From Manis javanica (lineage: Eukaryota; Chordata; Mammalia; Pholidota; Manidae): 64,000 nucleotides of DNA. Where the stretch lies: positions 12,054,001 through 12,118,000 of the forward strand of contig NC_133158.1 of assembly GCF_040802235.1 (NCBI RefSeq). The letters run 5' to 3'. This document shows, piece after piece, positions 25,540-36,370 of the stretch; position 1 is the stretch's first letter, and every line of letters starts with the position of its first letter. The notes under the pieces were generated by a model. That model made no database searches. It was not told the DNA's origin and saw nothing but the letters and a program-made list of their open reading frames with translations. Made by a program: the position numbers and the translations under genes.

Positions 25540-26285
25540 GATTAACACATTGGGGAATTATAAAACTAGATTTCTCACCAAAAGGAACAAAAGCAAAAAT
25601 CAACAAGTGGGTCTGCATCAGACTAATTAGCTCCCACACAGTAAAGGACACCATCAACAAAATGAAAAGAGAACCTACTGAATGGGAGAAAGTACTGGCA
25701 AATCACATATCTGATTAGGGTTCAATATGCAGAATATACAAAAAACTCATACAACTCAATAGCAAAAACACAATCTGACTAAAACATGGGCAGAAGATCT
25801 GAATAGACATTTTTCCAAGGAAGACAGAGGTACATGAAAGGTGCGCTACATAATTAATCATCAGGGAAATGCAAATCAAAATCACAGTGAGAGATCACCT
25901 CATACCTGTTGGAATGGCTACTGTCAGAAAGGCAAGAAATGTGTTGGTGAGGATGTGGAGAAAAGGGAACCCTTGTGCACTGCTGGTAGGAATGTAAATT
26001 GGTGAAACAACTATGAAAAACAGTATGGAGGTTCCTCAAAAATTTAAAAATAGAAACACCATATGATCCAGCCACTCCACTTCTGAGTATTTACTTCAAG
26101 AAAACGAAAACACTAGCTTGAAAAGACATATGCATCCCTATATTTATTGCAGCATTCCTTATAATAGCTAAGATAGGGAAATAACCTAAGTTGTTATTAG
26201 GACATAACCTACATGTTCATCAGTGGATGAATGGATAAAGAAGATGCGGGGTGTGTATGTATGTATATGGTTGCAAGAAGAAGCG
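25540..26285 (+). mobile_element. L1 LINE fragment (ORF2 3' part)
   Basis: Clear L1 ORF2 text: 'gggttcaatatgcagaatatac', 'gggaaatgcaaatcaaaatcacagtgagagatcacctcatacc', 'gcactgctggtaggaatgtaaattgg', 'cagtggatgaatggataaag'. It is broken by stops and indels, so it is a dead copy. It overlaps in content with the second L1 at 26452, showing that these are two separate insertions. Confidence 0.85.
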
Positions 26286-26379
26286 GGTGGAGAGTGGGGA
26301 AATGGAGAACTTTTTTTTACTTTAAATAAATTGAATTATGATTTCTATACTAGGTGGGAGGCTATATTGGGCCTATGGC

Positions 26380-26451
26380 TCTATCCCAAGAGCCAACCTG
26401 AATATCCAAAGATAGAGCTCAGGAATGTGTATTTCTTTAAAAGCTTCCTAG
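26380..26451. mobile_element. MER5-like hAT fragment, left part (host of L1 insertion)
   Basis: The text 'caggaatgtgtatttctttaaaagcttcctag' fits the MER5-type 'ggaatctgtatttttaacaagctccc-aggtgattctg'. It resumes at 27211 with CTGATTTTGAAG after the L1. Confidence 0.5.
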
Positions 26452-27210
26452 TTAGTCAGTAAGCAAATCAAAACCACGTAAGATAGCACTTCCCACCCAT
26501 TTAGTATATGAGACCATTAGGATGGCTATTATTAAAAAAAGAAAAACAGATGTTGGCAGAGATATGGAAATACTGGAGCCCCTGTGTGCTGCTGATGGCA
26601 AAGCTGGTTCAGATGCTATGCAAAACTGTGTGGTGGTTCCTCAGTAGTTAAGCATGGAATTACCATTCGACCCAGATTCTACTTGTAGGGATACCCAAAG
26701 GAACTGAAAGCAGGCAGACATTTATTTGTACACTCATGCACACAGCAGCCTCACTCACAATAGCCAAACAGATTGAAACAACCCAAATGTCCCTCAAGAG
26801 ATGAATGGAAAGCCAAATCTGTTAATATACATGCAATGGAATATTATTCAGCCACAAAAAGGAAGGCAGTTCTGACACATGCCACAACATGAATGAACCT
26901 TGAGCAAATTATGCAAAGAGAATAAGGCAGACAGAGAAGTATACATACTGTATGATTCCACTTACATAAGGTATCTAACACAGGAAATGCGGTGTAGACT
27001 AGAGCTTACCAGGACTCGGGGGATCGGGATGGGGAGTACTGCTTAATGGTCACAGAATTCCCGTTTGGGTTAAAGAAAAATGTTTGGAAATAGCGGTGAT
27101 GTTTGTACAAGTATGGATGTATTTAATGCCATTAAACTGTATACTTAAAAATGGTTAAAATGGTGAATTTTATGTTCATTTTACCACAAATAAAAAAAAA
27201 AGCTTCCTAG
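26439..27210. repeat. 13-bp target-site duplication flanking an L1
   Basis: AAAAGCTTCCTAG occurs at 26439-26451 and again at 27198-27210, on either side of the truncated L1 and its A-tail. The AAAA/ start fits the L1 endonuclease cut preference. Confidence 0.85.
26452..27197 (+). mobile_element. 5'-truncated L1 with A-tail
   Basis: Starts inside ORF2 ('aagcaaatcaaaaccacg'), passes 'caatggaatattattcagccacaaaaagg', and ends with the L1 3' UTR ('tacttaaaaatggttaaaatggtgaattttatg...ttttaccacaaat') and an A-run. It is complete at the 3' end and truncated at the 5' end. Confidence 0.88.
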
Positions 27211-27290
27211 CTGATTTTGAAGAAGTCATTATTCCACAGAACAGCTTCGGACAATCACTGGACTCGCTCATCATTCAGCTCTAAGTGTTC

Positions 27291-28564
27291 CAGAGGCTAA
27301 AAACATAAGCGTTTGTGTGACATTAAGTCAAAACAAATGGTAGGTTCTCCCTTTGGGATATAACTACTTGTGAGCACAGGTGGACCCCAAGACTTTGTGG
27401 TATGTGCCTGAGCCAGGAAAGGGCCTCCCTCTGATGAAAACAGTCTGTAAAATGCCAGGTCTTTCTTCAGGGAAGGTGGCAGGGTGTGGGCATTTCGGCT
27501 CATGTTGCCCACTTCCCATCAATCACTTATGGGGAATCTAATTTCTCGGCGTCAAAGATAGCCAACGGAAGCCAACAAACCTCCCACGTTGCCTTCAGCT
27601 AATACCCCACACTTCACATGCACATAGGCACCTAAAGTCTTCAGACTCACATCAAGCTCCAAAAACGGAGGAAAAAGAGGAAGACACGGGCCAGTATCAC
27701 AGCCTGGGTTCCCAGAGAGCAGAGCCCGCGACAAAGGCGGCTTGAGGGTAAGTCCATTTTTTGGGGTGCAGTACCACAGAGCAGGGCTGAGGGACGGAGG
27801 GACAAGCAAGGAAGGAGCAGAAGTCCATACTTAAGAGGCGTTACTTAGTGGGACAAATCTACAGACAACAAATAACCCCATAAGGCATTGTGAGAAGCCG
27901 TGACTGGGGAGTCAAACTCTCCACCTGAGTATTGCAAAGGGGAAATATTTATCAATTGGCTCAGTTCCTTATTGTCAAGAATGGCCTAATGGGCATTCAC
28001 ATTTTGAATCACACACTTGGAGTTTATAGAGTACGAGGTGTGCAAGATGCCTCAAGGCGGCGAGCAAGAAGTAAGTGGCCCAGGGCCGGGACCCAAGGGG
28101 AGGCACTGTCAGGTGGTGTCCACAAGACACTGGGTTGGCCCCACGGGCAGGGCAACAGGTGCAGTAAGAGGCTGGGCTGGGAGGATGTGAGGCAGTGTCA
28201 CAACAGGGTCCAATGTAGTCAGAAAGGATCCTGCAGCAATAACCAAGTCTGTGTCCACTGCATGGACCCATAATCTTCCCGGGGCGCCTCAAAAGGCTGC
28301 CTGTGAAGCACCAGGTCAATCTTGTCTACACTCAGAGGAAAACAGCAGGATGTCGACTGGGAGAAGACGCAATACTGTTCATGAGAGAATAGTGATTTTT
28401 TTGGGTCTGATTTATAACACTGACCCCTGCAAACCACAGTCAAACAAATAAATAAATTGTATTCTTTCCATTATTCATGAGTCCCGACTGGGATTCTCTT
28501 CCCATATTTCCACTGGTTTCTAAAATTAGAAACAACCAGTTGCTGGGGAAAGGGGAGGTGCAAA
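27291..28564. other. Intergenic, no gene recognised
   Basis: Frames on both strands overlap and show no family. No named repeat is seen. Confidence 0.5.
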
Positions 28565-28780
28565 CTTTAGCTCGATGGTTCTCAAAGTGTGCTCCCAAAT
28601 TAGCATCGGCACTATTACCAGGAAATGTGTCTGAAGCTCAAATTCTTAGGACCCACCCGGGACTTCCTGGATCAGAAACTCGGGCTGGGGCCCAGCCAGC
28701 TGTTTTAATACGCCTTCTAGGTGATTCTCATGCACGCATGAGTTTTAGAAGGGCTGCCTTAGCACTGAACGAACAGCCAC
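28565..28780 (-). mobile_element. MER5A (hAT-Charlie) DNA transposon
   Basis: 'gatggttctcaaagtgtg' at one end, then 'agctcaaattcttaggacccacc', 'ggatcagaaactcgggctggggcccag', 'ctaggtgattctcatgcacgc'. The order matches the reverse of MER5A. Confidence 0.75.
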
Positions 28781-28876
28781 ATGCTCTCACCCAGCTTTTT
28801 AGAATCTCCCATTAGAGAAAGGGGTTTGAAATCATGAGCCAGTTTTCATTCCATAGCAACAAGCACTGGATATGCC

Positions 28877-29279
28877 TGCGGTAGTTTTCCAGGGCCACTG
28901 TAACAAATTACCACAAACTTCATGGCTTACAATGACAGAATTTTTCCTCTCTCACAGTTCCAGGTGGTGGGAAGGCCATACTCCCTCCACAGGCACCAGA
29001 GGAGGATCCCTCCTCGCCTCTTCCGGCTTCTGGTGGCTTCTGTGGCCACCTTATGCCAACCCCTGCCTTGTCCTCGCATGGCCTCCTCCTGTGTGTGTCT
29101 CTGTCTGGGTATCTCTCTCTCTCCTATAAGGATGCCATCACTGGATTTTGGGCCAGCCTAAACCTCATCTGGAGATTCTTAATTATACCTGCAAAGACCC
29201 TCTCTCACAGTAACATTCTCAGGTATGGGCCTAAGACTTGCACATACGGTTTTGGGGTCAAAATTCAACCCACTACAAT
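28877..29279 (-). mobile_element. MLT1 solo LTR (ERVL-MaLR)
   Basis: Nearly full-length reverse LTR: 'gtagttttccagggccactgtaacaaattaccacaaact', 'ctctcacagttccagg', 'cttccggcttctggtggcttc', 'tataaggatgccatcactggattt', 'cctgcaaagaccctctctca', ending 'aattcaacccactaca'. No internal retroviral genes are recognised next to it. Confidence 0.8.
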
Positions 29280-31194
29280 GTCCAACACACTAGAATCCAA
29301 CATCTTTATGTAACTCGTGAGTTGTTTTTCACAGATAAGCAAACCTAAAACCCACAAGCACTCATCACTAATTTCCTTCCACAGACAACAAGTCAACAGA
29401 ACCATATGTAATTGGGAGGCCAGCTCCCCAGATGGCATACTGACATTGCCACCCCACACCGATGCTCTGCAGTGCGACTGCTCATCCCTAATGCCTCAGA
29501 GGCACCCATCTCCCTCCTTCACCCTAGAAGTCCAAGAATCGTATGCATCTACCCAAACACCTGGCTGTTTGCAGGTGATACGGACCTACCCCTGAAGCTG
29601 AAGGGCACAATCACCACTTCAAACACACACTGCCCTGGAAAGCTGCCACTGCGCCCCAAGGCAAGTGGCCCCTACCTGCTGACCTGCATCCCCGGGACCA
29701 CTGGGGCTGGCTTGATGCCCTGCTCTCTCACCACAGCAGCGGGGGAAGTATTGTCTCTTCTCAGCCATGCCATCCCAATGCCCTCTCAACTTACACACAG
29801 GCCAAACCTGTCCCGGGGTCCAGGGAGCCAGTCTCTCACCTCTGTGTGGTGCAGGACCACACGCTGCATGACTCCAAGAGGCGCCGTGCACCCCACTCCG
29901 AAATTATGCATGGCCACAGCTCTGCATGGCCAGGGAGCGGATGCACTCGTGGGGCCTCTCCATGCCCCAGGATTTGTCCCAACTCACCTCCATCCTGACT
30001 GTGAAGGAAGTTATCCCTTTTCCCCAAAGTGACTTAAGCCCAACTCCGCTGGCAATGGCAAACTCCACTCCCTCCTCGGGGAAGCCACCTTAGCCGCACT
30101 CTCAGGGATGTGGTCTAACCCCATGGCCCAGGAAGGCAATTCCCCAAAACTCTGATGTTCTAGCAGGCCCCACAGTGAATGCAAATTCAATCTTATCCAC
30201 GCTAGCTTTGCTACAAGTTTAGTTATTAAAAGACATTTGTAGGCACTGGAAACAAAAATAGTTTTTAAGAAAGGAAGTAAATTCCTCATGTACTTGCCAA
30301 GTGTCGCTCACAAGTGCCATCTGGAAATGGTATACGTGAGGACTGGTCCCTGGCACTGGCTGACTTGGAATCTCCCTGGCGCCCACAGCTGGGATGTCGT
30401 ATGCGTCAGATCCAAAGACTGGATTACTTGTCCTCATCTTTTCCTAGATGAGCCCTGTCGGAAGAGTGAGAAGAAACGACATAGTGTTTCACCGGGGAAA
30501 TAAATGAAGGCTTGTCCAATCCACAGTTCAACTAGCACGTCAAAAGAAGCGTCTCTTCTCTCTACATATCCTGTATGTTCCCCAGCAGAGCAGCTCCCAG
30601 GCTGGGAAGCTCGCTGATGGATTTGACCTGAAGACAAAGTTCCTCACTGGGAGCGAGACCAGGAAGGAGAAGTTACCAGAATCAGCCAAGTTGACCCATT
30701 TTATTTCTCTCACTGGGGCTTCATTTGTACCCACCTGCATGTTAGTCCCTCTCAAGCACTGCATCTTTTTTCTCTCTGGGTAGAAAGAAAGCCACGAATG
30801 TGCTCAAGGGCACACAGCTGGCAAGGAGCATAGCCAAAGCAGTGAACCTGGGCATCGTTCTCCTTGAAGGGTGCCCAGTTCCCCAAAGGGCCACAGCCAC
30901 TGCAAGAAGCATCCAAACACTGGTCAAACACTGTCATCTGGTCGGTTCCACACGATCTTCCTGCTGCCCACCTCCCAAGGGCCCACCACACTGTTTCTTT
31001 TCATCACCCTTTCCAGCTTTTCCTCCCAGTTCTTGGCTTCTGAGGCCCACTGTTCTAGTCAAATTGGCCGGTTCAGGATCTCAGCTTCCCTCGCTTGGCT
31101 TGATACAACTATCTCTCTGTGCCAGGGCCTCAATTTTCCTTCCACTCCACAGCTGTTCTGTGTACTGCTCCAGGGCAGGCTTTTTCAAAAAGCA
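29280..31194. other. Intergenic, C-rich stretch with a chance-like 206-codon frame
   Basis: From 29412 to 30032 (plus) there is an open frame of 206 codons in C-rich DNA. The product is rich in Pro, Leu, Thr and Ser, has no domain I recognise, and opposite-strand frames of about 90 codons overlap it. The region is not an identifiable repeat. I do not call it a gene. Confidence 0.4.
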
Positions 31195-31600
31195 AACGGG
31201 ACGACTTTGGGTTTCTATTTAAGAACCTTAGAGGCTTCTCACTGCCCAGAAAATGAAGCTCAAACTCTTAAAAGAAACCCACAACCCTTTGCTGCCCGCC
31301 CTATCTATCTCCCCAACTGCCTCCCCAGCACCTAGATCCTAGCCACATGCAAGGCACATTATTCCCCAAACATACCACACTGTTCCATGTTGCTGAGCTG
31401 TTTCCATGGGTTGCTCTGCCTTCCCACTCTGTCTGCACCTGCTGAACTCATACACATACTTTTAAAATCAAACTCAACTGGTTCCCTTGAGAGGTCTTTA
31501 TGTCTATTTCTCCTGTTAGACCTCTGACCTTGAACTTATCAAGATCAGAAGCTATATTCTTCTAAGTATCTTGGTATCAAGCACAATGGCTACACAGGGG
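31195..31600 (+). repeat. L2 LINE fragment
   Basis: L2-like order: 'cccagaaaatgaagctcaaactctta', 'caacccacaaccctttgctgcccgccc', 'gttgctctgccttcccactctgtctgcacctgctg', 'atcaagatcagaagctatattc', 'atcaagcacaatgg'. Confidence 0.55.
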
Positions 31601-33799
31601 GTTCTTGGGGAAAGAATATTTTGTTAAGCACTTACTATGGGTCAGTCCCTCTGGTAGGCCCTGGAAATATAAAAATTGGATAACAGTCTTAGGATGCTCT
31701 TTGAGGCTGAATAGGGAATGCTGTTTTTTGAAAACAGCAGGGAGTACTCTTTTTTGAAAATTCACTTGCAACATCTAAGGGTGGTTGCTAACACATACAT
31801 GTTCTTCTAGTCTCACTTTTATAAAAAGTTTGTTTCTAAAACATAGATAAGTGATGTTTCTCTAAAACTTTCACATAGCAAGCTCTTAAAAAATATTTTT
31901 AGTGGACTTACTACAATGTGCCATATCTATCTGCTTTGGCAGATATATACAATTCCTAAAAAAAAAGCCTGATCCTTACACATATACATGGGTGTGTTAT
32001 TAACATTCTTGCAGGCCCTGGGTCAAATTACGGTACTGGGATCTCATGCTACTCAACTCAGAACCTTTATCAAGCAGGCATAGACTTTGGCTACTTAACT
32101 CCTACCCTAAACTATTGCCGTTTGTGACAGAAGATGATGGAGCACGGAAAAGAAGGTCTATTTACAAGCAATGTTTCTTTCTCGTGGTGTAGTCTCAGAG
32201 AAGCCAGTGACAGGAGAAAAATTAAGTATCCAGTTGAAACAATAGATTAGAATCAGTAAAAGTGGACAAAATATAGATGATTCTCTTTATTTCACTCCAC
32301 TGAACATGGCTCGTTCAAAAATTCACAGGGTGCTATTTAGAAGTTTGCTCATAATCATTTGGGAAGATTAAGGAATAAATAGGACCCAGTCTAGAGATGG
32401 GCTTTTCCCTTGATGCTGTTGTCATTTTTGACAGACCCGCTCAGCAGACGCAGGGAGATATATGCCTGCCCAAATTTCAAACATTTTCACTTGTGATCAT
32501 GCATATTATTTGCCTGGATGTCCCAACAAAGAATTCCTTGATAACCCCCGTGGGTCAATGGCACTTGTTCAAGGCTGGGGAGGAAAGAGAGGCAGCAGCC
32601 CCTCTGAGGGAGCAAATGAAGACTTGCACCTGCTCCCTGGGGTCCTGTCCTTTTCCACACTTCTTCTATAGATTATTCTTTGCAGGGCACTTTATAGCCC
32701 ATGCTAAGGATTTTATTTTTAGCCACCAGCATGTAAGACTGAAACCTTGTTGGTGCCCTGGGTGGTGTGCCCTGGGTACTGTGTCCAGCTCTTGGCCTCT
32801 GTCTTTCAAAAAATAAATAAATAGACTCATTTACCAGACTGTGTGGGTGACATTACTTTGCAGGACAAAGAGCTGGAGGAGGAGGATGACTGCCCGCCCT
32901 GAAGATGTGAGGAAGTTCCTCTTGGGGGAGCGTGCGTTTCTTGGGGAGACGTGTCTCAAGGGTGAGATTGGGTCCTACTCAAAATACTGGCTGAGCATTG
33001 GACAGGCTGCAGGATGTACAGGAGGTACAGCAGGGCTGGATCCTGGAGAGTCTCCCTGCATCCCAGCTCTGGGAAGGGGGTCGGCCAAGCATCTACGGCT
33101 GGTTGGTGCCCCTGCCGAGGGGGGCTGAGGGGAGGGAAGCCCAGCAGGAGATGGGTGGTCAGTGCTGTGCACTTAGGGCCCTGCCCTTCTGAGCACTGAG
33201 CTCCACCTGGCTCTTATTCCGTGTGGTTTCAGGCAACACTCTGGGGACCAGATGGAGGACACCCGCTTTCGTCTTGAGTCCCAGGGCCAGTTCAGTGCAG
33301 ACTGTGGTTTGGACTGTTGCAAACATGTCTCTGGAAATACAGTGACCCTTCTGAAAACACTCCTCGTTCTGAGACCTTGGCTGAGGGTGTCTGACACAGG
33401 GCAGGCAAGCAAGCACTTCCAAACCACTGATAAGAGAAAAACCCAGGCAACTAACCCAGGAGAAGATCAAGAGATGCTCTTTTCAAAAGGAAGCAGCTTT
33501 TCTTAAGAAAGAGGTTGGGTAAGGGAAAAGGGAAGGGATCAGTGGCTCAGTTCAGATGAGAAGTAGGGAGGTGGGGACCTCCAAGGAGCAGCAGCAGAAA
33601 CAAATCGGGAAGCAAGGCAGAGTGATTAGTGATCACGGGCTCCAGGAAGTGGGGTTTGTGGAGTTAACACACTGAGGGGTTCTTGGACCTCTGCCATGCC
33701 TTAATTTTTATGCTACTCAGATCATTAGATAATGGAATAATTTTTTTTTTTTTTTTTTGCAGGCCAATCTTTGGCTTTAAAAAACAAAAGACATGTGAG
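31601..33799. other. Intergenic, no gene recognised
   Basis: Frames of up to 139 codons overlap on both strands without a family. A T-run of 18 lies at about 33740-33757. AT-rich segments at 31800-32400 have no assignable repeat. Confidence 0.5.
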
Positions 33800-33895
33800 A
33801 AAGCCAAGCAGAGATCCATGAGAACAGGACATTTGTCTTTATCCTCAAGCCTAGAATAAAGCACACACTAGGTGCTCAATAAATACTTGAGAATG
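33800..33895 (+). repeat. L2 3' tail fragment
   Basis: Ends with 'gcacacactaggtgctcaataaatacttgagaatga', the typical L2 3' terminus. Confidence 0.6.
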
Positions 33896-36060
33896 AGTAT
33901 GCCGTCTAACGAGTTATGCTCAGGGGTCTCCTTCCTCAGCCTCTGCTTTTGTGTGGAGTCGGAGAGCCTCCCCCAGCCCTTTAAGGGCAGCACTTGGGGT
34001 GGAGGAGGGCTCCCTGCAATCTAGTTTTGTCTTTGCGTCAGTCATTTCAATTATCTACTTGCTTCTTTTGTTCCTTTCACCCAACAAATATTGGGAAACT
34101 ACTCTGTGCGGGCACGGGTGAATACATGAGGAGTAAAAGAGGTGGGCGCCCGCTTGGAGCTTGCAGCTTCCAGAATGTAGTTTCACAAGCCCATCATCCT
34201 GGTTGCAGGCTTTAACAATCTGAGTGATTTAGCCAAACCAAAGCAGCCAACCAGGCAAACCAACTAAGAAACCACATTTCAAGCACTGGCCCTTCCGGCC
34301 TTCAGAACTCACGGCCATCAGAGGATGCACGTGGCCAGCTCAGCGAGGCTGGAGGCAACCGTGAAAGGTCACTTAATATTGGCCCCCGTGTTATTAGTCA
34401 CGATAGACTGGGTTGTGCCGCATCTACAAATTAACCCTGCAATCTCTACTACACAAAGGTGGATTTCTTGTTTAAAGAAGGCTTGCGGCGGATGATCTCT
34501 TCTACACAGTGACTCAGAGAGCTGGTGTGTTTGCATCCCGTGACTCAGCATCCCAACCGATGGCAGCCAGGTCACTGTGGCTTGGGAGGAGAGACTGTAG
34601 GCAAACGCCTAGGGGCTGCTCGCTGTCTCAGTCTGGAGGCGACACCTCAGGTGCCCTCAGTTCTTTGGCCAGCACTAGTCACACGACCCCACCCCACTGC
34701 AGGGCGGCTGGGAAGCAGGGCTATTCCGCGAGCAGGACAAGTCTCAGCCGCACCTATCTCTACACAAAACTCCCCCAAATCATTGTTCTGCAGAATTGAG
34801 AAATAGCTTTGAAACAGTTGATGGACAAGATTTAGAAGATACAGTCTGCAAATAAATGGGCCAACTTCTTTCCTGGGCTCTTCATCTGGGAATAAATTTG
34901 AAATGAAAGGAATAGAATGACTTCCCCCTCTTTCCAGGTCAGAGGAATTCACTATCAACTTTGCTGTACGTCCATAGTTCTTTGCTCTCTTTTATAGGCC
35001 AGGAAAACTTCATCTTACACAACATATTTTTAGGTGGCAAGGTCTGTTTTTCCACCATGGTAAAAAGAGATGAGAGAAAACTCTAGATTGTAGAACAAGT
35101 AAATTGCTTTTAATATCTCTCAAAATTGTGTGGCAATAGCATTAATTAAGTTTTGAATGTATGCCTTTGCAGACCTTTATCCACTGGGCTCCTTTTTAGA
35201 ATAAATAGAGGACTAAATGAAAATAAAAAACCCTGTTTACAGTTGTGTAACAGGATTGTGTCTGAAATATTAGAATAACACTTGCTTTGCTAGACTCACT
35301 TTTTGTTAAAATAGAAAGCATCCACTTCTTTCTTTGTGTTTCTTCTGCCATTGGGCTTTTATTAAGTGTTGCACCATCTCATTTATTTCTAATTCAGCTG
35401 CAGGTTTCTATTACCTACTAAGTGTGCCTTGATTCTGCCCTGGCTTGCTCAGGCACATTTCCCAATAAACAATGACAGTGTAATTAGCACTGGACCCATA
35501 GAAGAAGTATGCTGAAATATGATAATTTATTCTACTTGCTAATAATGTAAGTTTATTCCTGGCTAGCATTTTCCAGATCAATATGGATTTTATTTTTCTT
35601 TAACCTCTGCTTCCTAGTGACGGCTTTTCCATTGTATCAGTAATCATCTGATTATAATTCAGTGGCAGGGACTCTTGTCTTTGGTTTTTGCCTGTATAGT
35701 TGACAATACTTGAGGTGCTGGTAGCTTTACTGTGGAGTCCAAGGGCACTATTACTCCTTGAAATTGGAAAACGCAATGCTTAGCTGGAGTTTTTTAAAAA
35801 AAACACTAATTTAGGGGAAAGTGAGTAATGCCACCCCTGGTCACAGTCACAGCCACTAATAGGGAACTTTGAGTGAAATTCTGCCTTGTCATCCAGAGGA
35901 AAGAAGCCTTCACCACAGAAGGAAGGCTGAGGGTGGTAGGGAACCTGAGCACCCAAAGGTGTGAAAAATTAAGTCCTTGCTCTCCCTTCAGCCTCCTACT
36001 TTACCAACCCAGGATTTTCAGGAATTTTCCCTCCAACATTCTTTCAAAATGGTTTTAAGC
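33896..36060. other. Intergenic, with a candidate conserved non-coding block at 35100-35700
   Basis: A diverged old repeat of unassigned family is likely at 34380-34600. From about 35100 to 35700 the DNA is AT-rich and repeat-free and holds homeodomain- and forkhead/SOX-like motifs: ATTAATTAAG (35141-35150), ATAAACAATG (35465-35474), GTGTAATTAGCAC (35478-35490). No coding frame is present. Confidence 0.5.
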
Positions 36061-36069
36061 CTCTACTGC

Positions 36070-36370
36070 CCAAGGGACAGTACTGAAAAGACAGTCAGGG
36101 TTGCAGCCCTCAGAGAGGACAGGGTACAACGGGGAGGAGAATAAAGTCACAGTGCAAGAGGGAGAGGGGATGCACGCACAGTGCCCCGGGAGCCCCAGGC
36201 AGGGGTACCGAGTCCCAACTTGCTGGGAGCAGACTGTGTCCTGGAGGAAGCACGTCTACACTCAGAACTGAAGAATGAGAAGCAGTCAGATGAAGAACAG
36301 GTGGAGAGAGTCAATAGTGTCTGTGCTTTCAGTGGATGGAACAGCAAGTACAAAGGTCCGGGTATACGGG
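36070..36370. repeat. Ancient interspersed repeat, family not assigned
   Basis: Text 'tcagggttgcagccctcagagaggacaggg', 'gtcctggaggaagcac' and 'gtggatggaacagcaagtacaaagg' resembles the old repeat type also noted near 25080. Confidence 0.35.

Noticed and set aside
25540..27210. Possible active LINE-1
   Set aside because: Both copies are short 3' fragments with many disruptions and no 5' UTR, ORF1 or full ORF2. They are dead.
28877..29279. Possible provirus
   Set aside because: A single MLT1 LTR only. I recognise no gag, pol or env text next to it, so it is treated as a solo LTR.
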